A DNA stretch of 64,000 nt, taken from assembly GCA_900544815.1 (NCBI GenBank), contig UQWT01000002.1, positions 12,766-76,765 of the forward strand, in the 5' to 3' direction. The translations under genes and the position numbers were made by a program. The stretch comes from an uncultured Bacteroidales bacterium. GTDB lineage: Bacteria > Bacteroidota > Bacteroidia > Bacteroidales > UBA932. This document shows positions 7,964 to 17,254 of the stretch, in pieces. Within the stretch, counting starts at the first letter, position 1. Each line of letters starts with the position of its first letter. Below the pieces are notes generated by a model. The model was not told the origin of the DNA. It searched no databases and worked only from the letters and a program-made list of their open reading frames with translations.

Positions 7964-8128
7964 TCAGAAAATTTTATAAGAATAGCCAACTAATTTATAC
8001 ACAAAGTGTTGCATACCTGTGCTTTCCAAGAAGTCTTTGACTTCCGATAACCAATCTTCTGGTTGATATTGTTGCATTAAACCTAACGTGAATATATTGA
8101 TAGACTGAAAAGCTGCACGTAAGTTGAC
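7964..8128 (-). pseudogene. C-terminal coding remnant of unknown origin
   Basis: The minus strand is open for 55 codons ending in TGA at 7964-7966 (VNLRAAFQSINIFTLGLMQQ and onward, ending KLVGYSYKIF). It has amino-acid content typical of coding DNA, but no start codon and a stop just upstream. It may be the tail of a lost gene or transposase in the accessory stretch. The rest of 7953-8148 shows nothing I can assign. Confidence 0.3.
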
Positions 8129-8156
8129 AAAAAATCAAAACAGTTTCTTATTTTTG
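8124..8156 (+). promoter_or_regulatory. Candidate promoter of the glycan cluster
   Basis: TTG (8124-8126) and TATTTTTG (8149-8156) match the Bacteroidota -33/-7 form with a slightly long 22-base spacer. A start near 8163 would give a leader of about 30 bases. Confidence 0.45.
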
Positions 8157-8193
8157 TATTTTAAAGATACAGATAAAATCATATACGTTTATA

Positions 8194-9159
8194 ATGAAGA
8201 ATTTTGCAATAATTGGCGTTGCGGGTTATATTGCCCCAAGACACCTTAGGGCAATAAAAGATACCGGAAACAATCTTGTAAGTGCATACGACAAATTTGA
8301 CAGCGTTGGCATTATGGACAGCTATTTCCCAAATGCTGCGTTTTTTACGGAGATGGAGCTGTTTGACAGATATAATTCAAAACTTAAGAACGGCCTGTCT
8401 GCCATAGATTGGCTTACCGTATGTACCCCAAACTATCTTCATGATGCACATATAAGATACGGCTTAAGATTGGGGGCAGATGTTATATGCGAGAAGCCTG
8501 TTGTGCTTAATCCATGGAATATAGATCAATTGGAGAAGATTGAGATGGAGACCGGCCATAAGGCATACAATATTCTTCAGCTAAGACTTCATCCTGCAAT
8601 AGCAGCCTTAAAGAAAAAGATAGATAACGGGCCTGCGGACAAGATTTACGATATAGATCTAACATACATAACATCAAGAGGAAACTGGTATTATACGTCG
8701 TGGAAAGGGGATATTCACAAGAGCGGAGGCGTTGCAACCAACATAGGTGTTCATTTTTATGATATGCTCCAATGGATATTCGGCCCTGTAAGCGAGAATA
8801 TAGTCCATGTTATGAGCCATGACCGTGTTGCCGGCTATCTTGGCCTAAAACGTGCAAGGGTAAGGTACTTTTTAAGTATAAATGCAGACAACCTCCCTGC
8901 AAATGCTGTTGAAGGGGAGAAGCGCACATACAGAACGCTCAATATAGACGGAGAGGAGTTTGAATTCAGCGGTGGTTTTACAGAATTGCATACAGAGAGT
9001 TACAAACATATATTGAACGGAAGCGGGTTTAGAATAAGCGAGGCGAGAAACTGCATTCAGATTGTGCATGATATACGTAACTCAAAACCAATTGGCTTGG
9101 TTGGTGATTATCATCCGCTTGCGAAACTGCCATTAAGCGAACACCCTTTCGGTTGGTAG
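8194..9159 (+). CDS. wlbA: UDP-N-acetyl-glucosaminuronate 3-dehydrogenase, Gfo/Idh/MocA family (WlbA/WbpB-like)
   Basis: An N-terminal Rossmann fold starts IIGVAGYIAPRHL and the EKP signature is at residues 100-102. Length (321) fits WlbA/WbpB. These enzymes oxidise C3 of UDP-GlcNAc uronic acid with bound NAD, the step before amination in UDP-2,3-diacetamido-2,3-dideoxy-glucuronate (or mannuronate) synthesis. Context supports this: the sugar-nucleotide 6-dehydrogenase follows after 30 bases and a WlbB/WbpD-like acetyltransferase closes the cluster. The aminotransferase (WbpE/WlbC) expected between them is not in the window. Confidence 0.8.
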   Translation: MKNFAIIGVAGYIAPRHLRAIKDTGNNLVSAYDKFDSVGIMDSYFPNAAFFTEMELFDRYNSKLKNGLSAIDWLTVCTPNYLHDAHIRYGLRLGADVICEKPVVLNPWNIDQLEKIEMETGHKAYNILQLRLHPAIAALKKKIDNGPADKIYDIDLTYITSRGNWYYTSWKGDIHKSGGVATNIGVHFYDMLQWIFGPVSENIVHVMSHDRVAGYLGLKRARVRYFLSINADNLPANAVEGEKRTYRTLNIDGEEFEFSGGFTELHTESYKHILNGSGFRISEARNCIQIVHDIRNSKPIGLVGDYHPLAKLPLSEHPFGW

Positions 9160-9189
9160 AAAACATGAATAATATAAATCAATTATATA

Positions 9190-10512
9190 ATGAAACGTAA
9201 AGCTGGAATTATAGCCGTTATAGGTTTGGGTTATGTGGGGTTGCCTATTGCATTGGAGTTTGCGAGAAAGAAACCTGTTATAGGCTTTGATATAAACGAA
9301 GAGAAACTGGACCTTATGCGCCGTCATGTAGATCCAAGTGGCGAGTTGTCTCAAGATAAATTTGATGGATGCAACATAATATTTACGTCTGATCTTAAAG
9401 AGCTTGCAAAGGCAGACTTTTACATTGTTGCCGTTCCAACCCCTATAGACAGCGCCAATCAGCCGGATCTTAAACCTGTGATAGGTGCAACCCAATCTGT
9501 TGGAAAGGTACTGAAAAAAGGGGATTATGTGGTCTATGAATCAACGGTCTATCCCGGTTGCACGGAGGAGGATTGCATACCGCTATTGGAAAAATTGTCG
9601 GGATTAAAATTCAAAACAGATTTTAAAGTAGGTTATTCGCCGGAAAGGATTAATCCCGGGGATAAGAACCATACCCTTACAAACACAAAGAAGATAGTGT
9701 CCGGGTGTGATGAGGAGACGCTTGAAAAGATAGCTGAGACCTACTCATTAATCATACAGCCCGGGGTTTACAAGGCATCGTGCATAAAGGTGGCAGAGGC
9801 GGCAAAGATTATAGAGAACATTCAAAGGGATGTTAATATTGCCCTTATGAACGAGTTGTCAATAATTTTCGGCCGCATGGGGATAAATACTTTTGAGGTT
9901 TTGGAGGCAGCAGGTACAAAGTGGAATTTCCTTAAGTTCTTCCCCGGTTTGGTGGGCGGTCACTGTATAGGTGTAGACCCTTACTACATGGTACACAAGG
10001 CTCAGAAGCTCAAATATCATCCTCAGATAATAAATGCAGGGCGCTTTGTCAACGACTCAATGGGCGGTTACATAGCAAAAAAATTGGTTAAGGAACTTAT
10101 AAAGACAGGGCGTTCTATACTTAACAGCAGGGTTTTGGTTCTTGGAATAACCTTTAAGGAGAATGTTAGTGATATAAGAAATTCAAAGGTTGTGGATATT
10201 GTAAAGGAGTTGCAGGACTACGGCGTTAAGGTAGATGTTGCAGACCCGGATGCCGATTCAGCTCATGTAAAGGTGGAGTATGGTATAGAGATGATTCCAA
10301 ATGAGAGAACGGCGGTGGAGACCCTTTGCGGTGATGGGGAGTTTGTGTCGGATACAAAATATGACGCGGTCGTTGTAGCCGTGAGCCATAACCAATATAT
10401 GGATATTCCGGTTGAGCGATTCCTTAAAATAACCAATGCTAATCCTGTATTTGTTGATGTTAAGGGAACTTATAGAGGTAAGGTCCCCGGAATGAGGTAC
10501 TGGAGTTTGTAG
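9190..10512 (+). CDS. UDP-N-acetylhexosamine 6-dehydrogenase (nucleotide-sugar dehydrogenase, TviB/WbpO/WbpA type)
   Basis: The NAD-binding motif GLGYVGLP is at residues 12-19. The catalytic cysteine is Cys259 in GGHCIGVDPYY, and the C-terminal UDP-binding domain is present to about residue 440. The family oxidises C6 of UDP-GlcNAc or UDP-GalNAc to the uronate in two NAD-dependent steps. With the adjacent WlbA-like enzyme the likely product is UDP-GlcNAc uronate. GlcNAc versus GalNAc preference cannot be read from the sequence. A copy of the recurrent 11-mer lies just after the stop (10525-10535). Confidence 0.85.
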   Translation: MKRKAGIIAVIGLGYVGLPIALEFARKKPVIGFDINEEKLDLMRRHVDPSGELSQDKFDGCNIIFTSDLKELAKADFYIVAVPTPIDSANQPDLKPVIGATQSVGKVLKKGDYVVYESTVYPGCTEEDCIPLLEKLSGLKFKTDFKVGYSPERINPGDKNHTLTNTKKIVSGCDEETLEKIAETYSLIIQPGVYKASCIKVAEAAKIIENIQRDVNIALMNELSIIFGRMGINTFEVLEAAGTKWNFLKFFPGLVGGHCIGVDPYYMVHKAQKLKYHPQIINAGRFVNDSMGGYIAKKLVKELIKTGRSILNSRVLVLGITFKENVSDIRNSKVVDIVKELQDYGVKVDVADPDADSAHVKVEYGIEMIPNERTAVETLCGDGEFVSDTKYDAVVVAVSHNQYMDIPVERFLKITNANPVFVDVKGTYRGKVPGMRYWSL

Positions 10513-10617
10513 ATTTGTAATCTGCTTCCCGACAAACCATGTTTTTATTTTTGCTGCAAGGTAAATTTTGCTCGGAGGCGGGGGATTTAAATTTTGAATT
10601 GTATTTATAAAAGATAT

Positions 10618-11514
10618 ATGAAAGGTATAGTATTGGCCGGAGGTTCCGGAACACGTTTGTATCCTATAACAAAAGGGGTTAGCAAACAGATGCTTCCAAT
10701 CTTTGATAAGCCTATGATATATTATCCCATATCTGTCCTTATGCTGGCAGGTATAAAGGAGATTCTTGTTATCTCAACCCCGCAGGATCTTCCGAATTTC
10801 AGAAGGTTGTTAGGTGATGGTTCGGATTTTGGTGTTGAGTTTTCGTATGCCGAACAACCGTCTCCGGATGGATTGGCACAGGCTTTTATAATAGGAGAGA
10901 AGTTTATAGGTGATGATGCTGTCTGTCTCATCTTAGGTGACAATATCTTTTATGGCAGCGGGCTTGTAGATCTGCTTAAATCGGCAGTTAAAGATCTCCC
11001 CAAGAAAGCAACGGTATTTGGATATTGGGTTAGCGATCCTCAACGTTACGGCGTAGCTGAGTTTGATAAGAGCGGAAGAGTGTTGAGTATAGAGGAGAAA
11101 CCTGCAAATCCAAAAAGTAACTATGCTGTTGTAGGGCTGTACTTCTATCCTAATAGTGTAGTTGATATAGCAAAGGGTATAAAACCTTCGGCAAGAGGTG
11201 AGTTGGAGATAACATCTGTAAATGCGGAATATCTTAACAGAGAACAATTACAGGTTAAGTTACTTGGCAGAGGTTTTGCCTGGTTGGATACAGGAACTCA
11301 TGACTCTTTGAGTGAGGCATCTACTTTTGTAGAGGTTATAGAGAAAAGACAAGGGCTTAAGATAGCTTGCCTTGAGGCAATAGCATACAGAAATGGATGG
11401 ATCTCAAAGGAGAAACTTGTTGAATTGGCCCAGCCTATGATAAAGAATGAATATGGACAATACCTTATAAGAGAGTCTGAAACAGAGGAGGCTCCCTATA
11501 TTGGAGAGTTTTAG
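10618..11514 (+). CDS. rmlA: Glucose-1-phosphate thymidylyltransferase
   Basis: The ATG at 10618 is the natural start, because the nucleotidyltransferase motif [13 protein letters not shown] then begins at residue 6 as in RmlA. The 298-residue length is typical. It joins glucose 1-phosphate and dTTP to give dTDP-glucose, the first step of dTDP-L-rhamnose synthesis, and is normally feedback-inhibited by dTDP-rhamnose. It is first of the four rml genes here (A-C-D-B order). Signature blocks GDNIFYG and [10 protein letters not shown] are intact. Confidence 0.95.
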   Translation: MKGIVLAGGSGTRLYPITKGVSKQMLPIFDKPMIYYPISVLMLAGIKEILVISTPQDLPNFRRLLGDGSDFGVEFSYAEQPSPDGLAQAFIIGEKFIGDDAVCLILGDNIFYGSGLVDLLKSAVKDLPKKATVFGYWVSDPQRYGVAEFDKSGRVLSIEEKPANPKSNYAVVGLYFYPNSVVDIAKGIKPSARGELEITSVNAEYLNREQLQVKLLGRGFAWLDTGTHDSLSEASTFVEVIEKRQGLKIACLEAIAYRNGWISKEKLVELAQPMIKNEYGQYLIRESETEEAPYIGEF

Positions 11515-11585
11515 GAACAGGTGAAAACTTTAAACAGTTTCTTGGTTCTTATATTAAGTTGTAACCTAACATTTAATTTGTAATA

Positions 11586-12158
11586 ATGGATGTAATAGAG
11601 ACCTCAATTCCGGGAGTGGTAAAGATTGTACCGCGGGTTTTTGCAGATGCAAGGGGCTATTTTTTTGAGAGCTTTTCTGAAAGAGAATTTGTTGGAAAGG
11701 TGTGTAATACAAGATTTGTGCAGGATAATGAGAGCAGATCTTGCTATGGGGTGTTAAGAGGATTGCATTTTCAGAAACCGCCATTTGCACAAAGTAAACT
11801 GATACGTGTTATAAAGGGAAGAATATTGGATGTGGCGGTAGATATAAGAAGGGGTTCGCCTACTTATGGTAAGTATGTTGCTCAATACCTTTCGGGAGAC
11901 AGCAAGGAGCAGCTCTTTATCCCAAGAGGCTTTGCACATGGTTTTTCTGTTCATTCGCAGGAGGCCATAATACAATATAAATGCGATGCTTTTTACGCAC
12001 CGGAGAGTGAAGGGGCGATTGCATGGAACGATCCGGAACTCAATATAGATTGGGGATTGGACACAAATGATATTATCTTGTCAGACAAAGATAAGCGTCA
12101 TCCATATCTTAATGTTCTATCTTCTCCATTTGCTTATGACATGAACTATTACAAATAA
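11586..12158 (+). CDS. rmlC: dTDP-4-dehydrorhamnose 3,5-epimerase
   Basis: Cupin-fold epimerase of 190 residues with the catalytic His61 in VLRGLHFQ and the downstream DVAVDIRRGSPTYG and IPRGFAHGF blocks, all conserved in RmlC. It inverts C3 and C5 of dTDP-4-keto-6-deoxyglucose. It lies 71 bases after rmlA. Confidence 0.95.
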   Translation: MDVIETSIPGVVKIVPRVFADARGYFFESFSEREFVGKVCNTRFVQDNESRSCYGVLRGLHFQKPPFAQSKLIRVIKGRILDVAVDIRRGSPTYGKYVAQYLSGDSKEQLFIPRGFAHGFSVHSQEAIIQYKCDAFYAPESEGAIAWNDPELNIDWGLDTNDIILSDKDKRHPYLNVLSSPFAYDMNYYK

Positions 12159-12190
12159 ATTTATGTAACTCTTTTGGCATGAAACCGAAC

Positions 12191-12242
12191 ATGAAAATCT
12201 TTGAAATTTATTTGTCCAAGTTAAGATGTCAAAGATTTTCAT
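12191..12242. other. Hairpin between rmlC and rmlD
   Basis: A 14-bp perfect stem ATGAAAATCTTTGA (12191-12204) / TCAAAGATTTTCAT (12229-12242) lies in the 164-base gap. It lacks a T-run, so it could be an attenuator, an mRNA-processing or stabilising stem, or an inactive terminator. A second AT-only stem (TAAATTTTTAATT region) follows at about 12283-12316, just before the rmlD start. Confidence 0.5.
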
Positions 12243-12322
12243 CGGGAGAGAGAACGATAGTGAACGGCTATCAGACTCTAATAAATTTTTAATTATTTTT
12301 ATAAATTAAAAATTTTGATAGT

Positions 12323-13210
12323 ATGAATATAATAGTAACAGGTGCAAATGGCCAGTTGGCGCACTCGATAATGGATATTACCGGTAAATATCCAAACGAG
12401 TATTTTTTTATGGATAGAGATTCATTGGATATAACCAATGAATCTGCTGTAAAAAGCGTAATAGATTCGGTAATGCCTCATATAGTGATTAATTGTGCCG
12501 CATACACCAAGGTTGATATGGCAGAAGATGAGCCGGAACTTGCATTTGCCGTAAACTGCAAAGGTGCCGGCAATTTAGCAAAGGCTTGTGCCGGTATTGG
12601 TGCGTTACTTGTTCATATATCAACTGATTATGTTTTTGGAGGAGCAGGCAATACACCCTATAATGAGAGTTCTGCCGTTGATCCGTTGGGAGTTTACGGA
12701 GAATCAAAGTACGAGGGGGAGCTTGCTATTGAGGCAAGCGGATGTAACTACATAATTATACGGACCTCCTGGCTCTATTCTATATACGGTAGCAACTTCC
12801 TTAAGACAATGCTTAACCTTATGAGTACTCGGAGTGAGGTAAAGGTTGTATTTGATCAGGTTGGGACACCTACAGATGCGCATGACCTTGCAGATGCGAT
12901 AGTTAGAATGGTCTCAAATGGAAAATACAGGGAACTGTCCCGCAAGGATGGCAGAATAGGGGAGATATTCCATTTCAGTAATGAGGGGGTATGCTCTTGG
13001 TTCGATTTTGCAACGGAGGTAAGGAATGATGCCGGGTTGAAGTGTTCAGTTAAACCTTGTCACTCTTTTGAGTTCCCAAGCAAAGTAACACGCCCCGCAT
13101 ACAGTGTTTTAGATAAAACAAAATATTACACTATCTTTGGAGATGAGATTCCATATTGGAGAGATTCTGTATGCAAAACAGTACTCCAACTTATGGGCAA
13201 GAAACAGTAG
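12323..13210 (+). CDS. rmlD: dTDP-4-dehydrorhamnose reductase
   Basis: Short-chain dehydrogenase with N-terminal TGANGQL, the active-site YGESK (Tyr125, Lys129) and the STDYVFGG block typical of RmlD. It is 295 residues long. It reduces dTDP-4-keto-L-rhamnose with NAD(P)H in the last step of dTDP-L-rhamnose synthesis. It is followed after 5 bases by rmlB, so the two are probably co-translated. Confidence 0.95.
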   Translation: MNIIVTGANGQLAHSIMDITGKYPNEYFFMDRDSLDITNESAVKSVIDSVMPHIVINCAAYTKVDMAEDEPELAFAVNCKGAGNLAKACAGIGALLVHISTDYVFGGAGNTPYNESSAVDPLGVYGESKYEGELAIEASGCNYIIIRTSWLYSIYGSNFLKTMLNLMSTRSEVKVVFDQVGTPTDAHDLADAIVRMVSNGKYRELSRKDGRIGEIFHFSNEGVCSWFDFATEVRNDAGLKCSVKPCHSFEFPSKVTRPAYSVLDKTKYYTIFGDEIPYWRDSVCKTVLQLMGKKQ

Positions 13211-13215
13211 AATTT

Positions 13216-14280
13216 ATGAGGAATATATTAATAACAGGAGGTGCAGGCTTTATAGGTTCACACGTTGTAAGGAGATTTGTCGGGAAGCATAGGGACTATA
13301 GAATTGTTAACTTGGATAAGCTGACATACGCCGGCAATTTGGCTAACCTTAAGGATGTTGAGAAGGAAGACAATTATGTATTTGAAAGGGCTGATATATG
13401 TGATTTTGAAAGGGTAAGCGGAATTTTTGAGAAGTATGATATAGATGGAGTGATAAATCTTGCGGCCGAGAGCCATGTTGACAGAAGCATAAAGGATCCG
13501 TTTATTTTTGCCAAGACAAATGTGTTGGGAACACTTACATTGTTGGAGGTTGCCAAAAGGTATTGGAACGTCAATTATAATGACAAGAGGTTCTATCATA
13601 TTTCAACGGATGAGGTGTACGGTGCGTTGGAGATTGGAGGAGGTTTCTTTACAGAGGAGACAAGATACAATCCTCACAGCCCGTATAGTGCGTCCAAGGC
13701 GAGTTCAGATCATTTTGTGAGAGCGTACCACGACACATACGGAATGCCTACGATTGTTACAAACTGCAGTAACAATTATGGTCCATATCAGTTTCCGGAA
13801 AAGCTTATACCGTTGTTTATTAACAATATAAGACATAACAAGCCTTTGCCTGTTTATGGGAAGGGGGAAAATATAAGGGATTGGCTTTATGTTGAGGACC
13901 ATGCTGCTGCCATAGATCTTGTCTTTCATAAAGGCAGAATAAGTGAAACTTATAATATTGGAGGTTTTAATGAGTGGAGGAATATAGACCTCATTAAGAC
14001 AATGATAAAGGTTGTAGACCGCATATTGGGCAGAGAGGAGGGGAGCAGCCTTTCGCTTATAACATTTGTAAAGGATAGGGCAGGGCACGATTTACGTTAT
14101 GCTATAGATTCAACCAAATTGGAGAAAGAGCTTGGATGGAGGCCGTCGCTGCAGTTTGAGGAGGGGCTTGAAAAGACTGTAAGATGGTATTTGGATAATC
14201 AAGAGTGGATGGATAATGTTACATCCGGAGAGTATGAAAATTATTACAGAAAGATGTACGGCACCATAGAGAATTTATAG
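13216..14280 (+). CDS. rmlB: dTDP-glucose 4,6-dehydratase
   Basis: Start at the ATG at 13216; an earlier in-frame ATG lies inside rmlD and would add residues the family lacks. NAD motif TGGAGFIGSHVV, THISTDE-type catalytic block (HISTDEVYG) and YSASK (Tyr157, Lys161) are intact, with 354 residues as usual. It converts dTDP-glucose to dTDP-4-keto-6-deoxyglucose. The 11-mer TTGTCGGGAAG occurs at 13277-13287 within codons for FVGK. Confidence 0.95.
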   Translation: MRNILITGGAGFIGSHVVRRFVGKHRDYRIVNLDKLTYAGNLANLKDVEKEDNYVFERADICDFERVSGIFEKYDIDGVINLAAESHVDRSIKDPFIFAKTNVLGTLTLLEVAKRYWNVNYNDKRFYHISTDEVYGALEIGGGFFTEETRYNPHSPYSASKASSDHFVRAYHDTYGMPTIVTNCSNNYGPYQFPEKLIPLFINNIRHNKPLPVYGKGENIRDWLYVEDHAAAIDLVFHKGRISETYNIGGFNEWRNIDLIKTMIKVVDRILGREEGSSLSLITFVKDRAGHDLRYAIDSTKLEKELGWRPSLQFEEGLEKTVRWYLDNQEWMDNVTSGEYENYYRKMYGTIENL

Positions 14281-14340
14281 TTGAAAGTGTATAGTTTATA
14301 GAGTAAAGGGGGTAAGGAGGGTAAAGTGTGTTGGCTCAAA
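14281..14340. repeat. TATAG-rich repeat tract
   Basis: Runs of GTATAGTTTATAGAGTAAAG and GGGTAAGG words between rmlB and the acetyltransferase gene. Same text as that flanking the hexamer arrays elsewhere, but no hexamers here. Confidence 0.5.
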
Positions 14341-14356
14341 AAAATTGATATGGATT

Positions 14357-14956
14357 ATGGAACATAATAAGAGTAATATTACTGTTCATCCTACTGCGGT
14401 CATAGATGATGATGCAATAATTGGAGATGGTACAAAAATATGGCATTTCAGTCATATTATGTCTGGTTGCGTGATTGGAAAGAATTGCAATATAGGCCAG
14501 AACGTAGTTGTATCTCCGGGTGTGAAGTTGGGAAATAATGTCAAAGTACAGAATAATGTAAGTATATATACCGGTGTCATCTGTTGCGATGATGTCTTTC
14601 TTGGACCTTCGTGTGTTTTTACCAATGTAATTAATCCAAGAAGTGCAGTAAACAGAAAAAATGAGTATAAACAGACGGTAGTAGGTACCGGTGCCACAAT
14701 AGGTGCAAATGCTACAATTGTATGTGGCCATAATATTGGGGACTATGCCTTTATAGGGGCCGGTGCTGTTGTAACAAAGAATGTAAAGGATTATGCGTTA
14801 ATTGTAGGGAATCCTGCGCGGCAAACAGGGTGGATGAGCCGTTACGGATATAAATTGCATTTTGACGGTGATGGTATATCACAGCCTGCGTATGCGACCT
14901 GCCCCCAATCAGGAGACAGGTATATGCTACACAATGGGCATGTATCTCTTCTATAG
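14357..14956 (+). CDS. wlbB: UDP-2-acetamido-3-amino-glucuronate N-acetyltransferase (WlbB/WbpD-like)
   Basis: Left-handed beta-helix acyltransferase of 199 residues, with hexapeptide repeats from HPTAVID through [20 protein letters not shown] and the [20 protein letters not shown] end block typical of sugar acetyltransferases. The IWHFSHI block and the neighbouring WlbA-like gene point to 3-N-acetylation of the UDP-diacetamido-uronate precursor. I start at the ATG at 14357 rather than the TTG at 14345. The extra C-terminal tail of about 40 residues (from WMSRYG) is usual in this group. Confidence 0.8.
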   Translation: MEHNKSNITVHPTAVIDDDAIIGDGTKIWHFSHIMSGCVIGKNCNIGQNVVVSPGVKLGNNVKVQNNVSIYTGVICCDDVFLGPSCVFTNVINPRSAVNRKNEYKQTVVGTGATIGANATIVCGHNIGDYAFIGAGAVVTKNVKDYALIVGNPARQTGWMSRYGYKLHFDGDGISQPAYATCPQSGDRYMLHNGHVSLL

Positions 14957-14963
14957 ACTGATA

Positions 14964-15075
14964 AAGCTTTGGCGTTGGCTTTAACTTTGGCGTTAATTGA
15001 GTTTATAGTTGAGAGTTTATGGTTTATAGTCAGTTATAGAGTAAATAGAAAGTTTAAAGTAAACTATCAACTAAG
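14964..15075. repeat. Hexamer array plus TATAG tract
   Basis: GCTTTGGCGTTGGCTTTAAC and TTTGGCGTTAATTG at 14966-14998, followed by about 75 bases of TTTATAGTTGAGAG / TTATAGAGTAAATAG words. It lies between the convergent acetyltransferase and DUF3575 genes. Confidence 0.75.
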
Positions 15076-15079
15076 TCAT

Positions 15080-15778
15080 CTACCAGCGGTAGGAGACAAA
15101 CAGACCACATTTGAACATAGGCGGCCATTCCGCGCTGCCATTGTTTGTTACATACATTATATACTTTGGGCTATCAGCAGACGATTCATCATAATTTGGG
15201 TTTGGCTTGTATCCTTCATATTTGGAATGCTGGAAACCGCCGCTCCAAGATGCTTCAATAGACCAATGTTTGCCAAGATTAAGAGCATAACCCACAGTAA
15301 GACCGCACATTATATTGGTCCCTTGTTGATAGCTGCCGTCTAAATATTGGTCTGAGTATCTGAATACAAGACTTTTGTTAAGTTTATACACCCCAAAACC
15401 AATGGTCGGCCCAAAATAGAATCCGTCAAAAGCTCTTTTTATATAATATCTGAATTCACCAAAGCCGGCACCAAGTTCAAGAGGCTTTCCTGTTCCAAGA
15501 AAGCTGGTATTGGCAAATACTCCAAGAGCTTCAAGTTGCACGGTTGCATTCCTTAAAGCCTTAAACTCTACAGCAGGATTGACTATGCCAACAAATACTG
15601 CAGCGTTGAGCTTTACAGCGGTCTTTGTATCATCAGAAAGACTTGGCCTGTCTGTGAGTTTGATTTTATTGTTGTTATTGTCAGATACATATTGCGATGA
15701 TGCAAATGACTCTATACCCAATAGAGAGAATAGTACTGTTGCTATTAACCCAATTTTTAAAGTTTTATTAACACTCAT
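15080..15778 (-). CDS. DUF3575-like outer-membrane beta-barrel protein
   Basis: Start at the ATG at 15778, which gives a clean signal peptide ending about residue 26 (LGIESFASSQ). The mature protein has alternating beta strands with aromatic girdles (LGAGFGEFRYYIKR, FYFGPTIGFGVY, WSIEASWSGGFQHS) and ends in Trp (SYRW), as outer-membrane barrels do. It resembles DUF3575 proteins of Bacteroidota, whose function is unknown. It is a single gene convergent with the glycan cluster. Confidence 0.7.
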   Translation of the reverse strand: MSVNKTLKIGLIATVLFSLLGIESFASSQYVSDNNNNKIKLTDRPSLSDDTKTAVKLNAAVFVGIVNPAVEFKALRNATVQLEALGVFANTSFLGTGKPLELGAGFGEFRYYIKRAFDGFYFGPTIGFGVYKLNKSLVFRYSDQYLDGSYQQGTNIMCGLTVGYALNLGKHWSIEASWSGGFQHSKYEGYKPNPNYDESSADSPKYIMYVTNNGSAEWPPMFKCGLFVSYRW

Positions 15779-15916
15779 AATAGAATTCTTAATATTGTAG
15801 CGATACACTTGCTTTTAGCAAGTTACGGCAAACTTACGTAAAAACTGTGGAATAACCTCTAAAAAGAGAAAAATGATGCTAAATAACTTAATATCAGTGT
15901 TATTACAGCATCGATT

Positions 15917-16195
15917 ATGACAAAGGATTTGACAATATCTCAGATTGAACGGCAAAATGTCTTGAATAATAGGATAGCAATTCCGCGTATTCAGAATACT
16001 ATTGGAATACATTTTTTGGAGTTCAATGGAAAGTCCTATCTGACGAAACAAATGGTTGCAAATTTTTTTGAGGTAGACATTCGAACCATTGATAATTATC
16101 TCTCAACATCCGCTGACCTTCAAAGTGTGACGAAAACAGAAATAGAGTCTTATTGTTCTGTTTTGATTCGCTGTTTAGCCATTATAATAAGGTAG
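15917..16195 (+). pseudogene. Truncated DNA-binding/RhuM-like protein gene
   Basis: About 75 residues resemble the N-terminus of Bacteroidota proteins annotated as DNA-binding or RhuM-like virulence proteins: NRIAIPRIQNTIGIHFLEFNGKSYLTK, then the helix-turn-helix-like FFEVDIRTIDNYL. Intact relatives are several times longer. Here the frame ends within the 3' end of the opposite-strand transporter gene, so the rest has been lost. Probably non-functional. Confidence 0.6.
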
Positions 16196-17097
16196 ACGGC
16201 AACAAATACCATTGCAATACCAATTATATGGCTCGTATGAAGCGATTCCCCAAGGAACAGTATTCCCAATATAACTGCCGTAAGCGGTTCCATACAGCCT
16301 AATATCGCTGTGATTGTGGAGCCTATCATCTGAATTGCATAGATTAATGCAAAGTCAGACATAAGTGTTGCTATAATTGCCAGGCCAATTATATCTATCC
16401 ACTGTCTGCTTGTAGTCAACGGGGCAAAATGAGCTCCTCTCACCATGACGTTGCAGAAAAATATGAAGCATGAGAATAATAATACATAAAATGTCATCTT
16501 CATTCCATCCATCTTCATAAGCACTTTTGAATTGTTTACACCAACAATATATGTGGCGTATGTGCAGACAGTTATAAGCACAATACCAATTCCTATTGGA
16601 TTAATTGTGTTTCCGCAAACCTTGCCTGATATTATATCCAATCCACCGCACAAAAAGAATACTCCTGCTATAGCCATAACTATAGCAATTGCTTTCATGA
16701 CAGAGAGCTTTTCGTGGAAAAAGAGAATCATAATGGTTGTAACCAATACCGGATACAGAAAATGTATTGTAGTTGCAATACCGGTTGGCATAAATTCATA
16801 CGAAGCGGCGAGGAATATACTTGTACCTGCATAGAAGAATGATAACAAGAACAGCGAAAAGAACTCTTTTTTTGTCGTTAAAAAATTGTCTTTTAATTTT
16901 TGTTTCCACTCTTTACAGATTACCTTCCGCTGTACAATTATCACCAGCGCCATAGCTATGGTAGAGATGAGAAACCTATAAAAGCACATGCTGGCCAAAT
17001 CTACGCCACCGGTAAGCAGTGGTACCGAAAACAGCGGAATAAAGCCAAATGTGGCAGAGGAAACAATAGCCAGCAACAGTCCTTTAAAATTCTTCAT
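16150..17097 (-). CDS. EamA/DMT-superfamily transporter
   Basis: 315 residues with about ten hydrophobic helices in two halves. The first helix carries the EamA-type SSATFGFIPLFSVPL and the second half ends GCMEPLTAVILGILFLGES, the usual conserved block before helix 9-10. DMT members export amino acids, drugs or metabolites across the inner membrane; the substrate is not deducible. Its 3' end overlaps the truncated RhuM-like frame. A second DMT gene is at 59873-60787 and is not close in sequence. Confidence 0.85.
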   Translation of the reverse strand: MKNFKGLLLAIVSSATFGFIPLFSVPLLTGGVDLASMCFYRFLISTIAMALVIIVQRKVICKEWKQKLKDNFLTTKKEFFSLFLLSFFYAGTSIFLAASYEFMPTGIATTIHFLYPVLVTTIMILFFHEKLSVMKAIAIVMAIAGVFFLCGGLDIISGKVCGNTINPIGIGIVLITVCTYATYIVGVNNSKVLMKMDGMKMTFYVLLFSCFIFFCNVMVRGAHFAPLTTSRQWIDIIGLAIIATLMSDFALIYAIQMIGSTITAILGCMEPLTAVILGILFLGESLHTSHIIGIAMVFVAVYLIIMAKQRIKTEQ

Positions 17098-17180
17098 ATT
17101 ACATCTCTTTTTTTAATCGCATACAACTACGCAAGTGACTCCTTTAAGCGGATTATCCTTTGCTTGCGGGCGACAAAGGT

Positions 17181-17223
17181 AAAAAAAATATGCTGTCTCA
17201 AATCAAGTAAATTCAAGACAGCA
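17181..17223 (-). terminator. Terminator for the 17255-17767 gene
   Basis: Read on the minus strand, the 8-bp stem TGCTGTCT/AGACAGCA (17216-17223 with 17191-17198) is followed by TATTTTTTTT. It has the form of an intrinsic terminator about 30 bases past the stop codon. Confidence 0.65.
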
Positions 17224-17254
17224 CACTATATTGTGGCTTTTCTTTTTTTAACCG

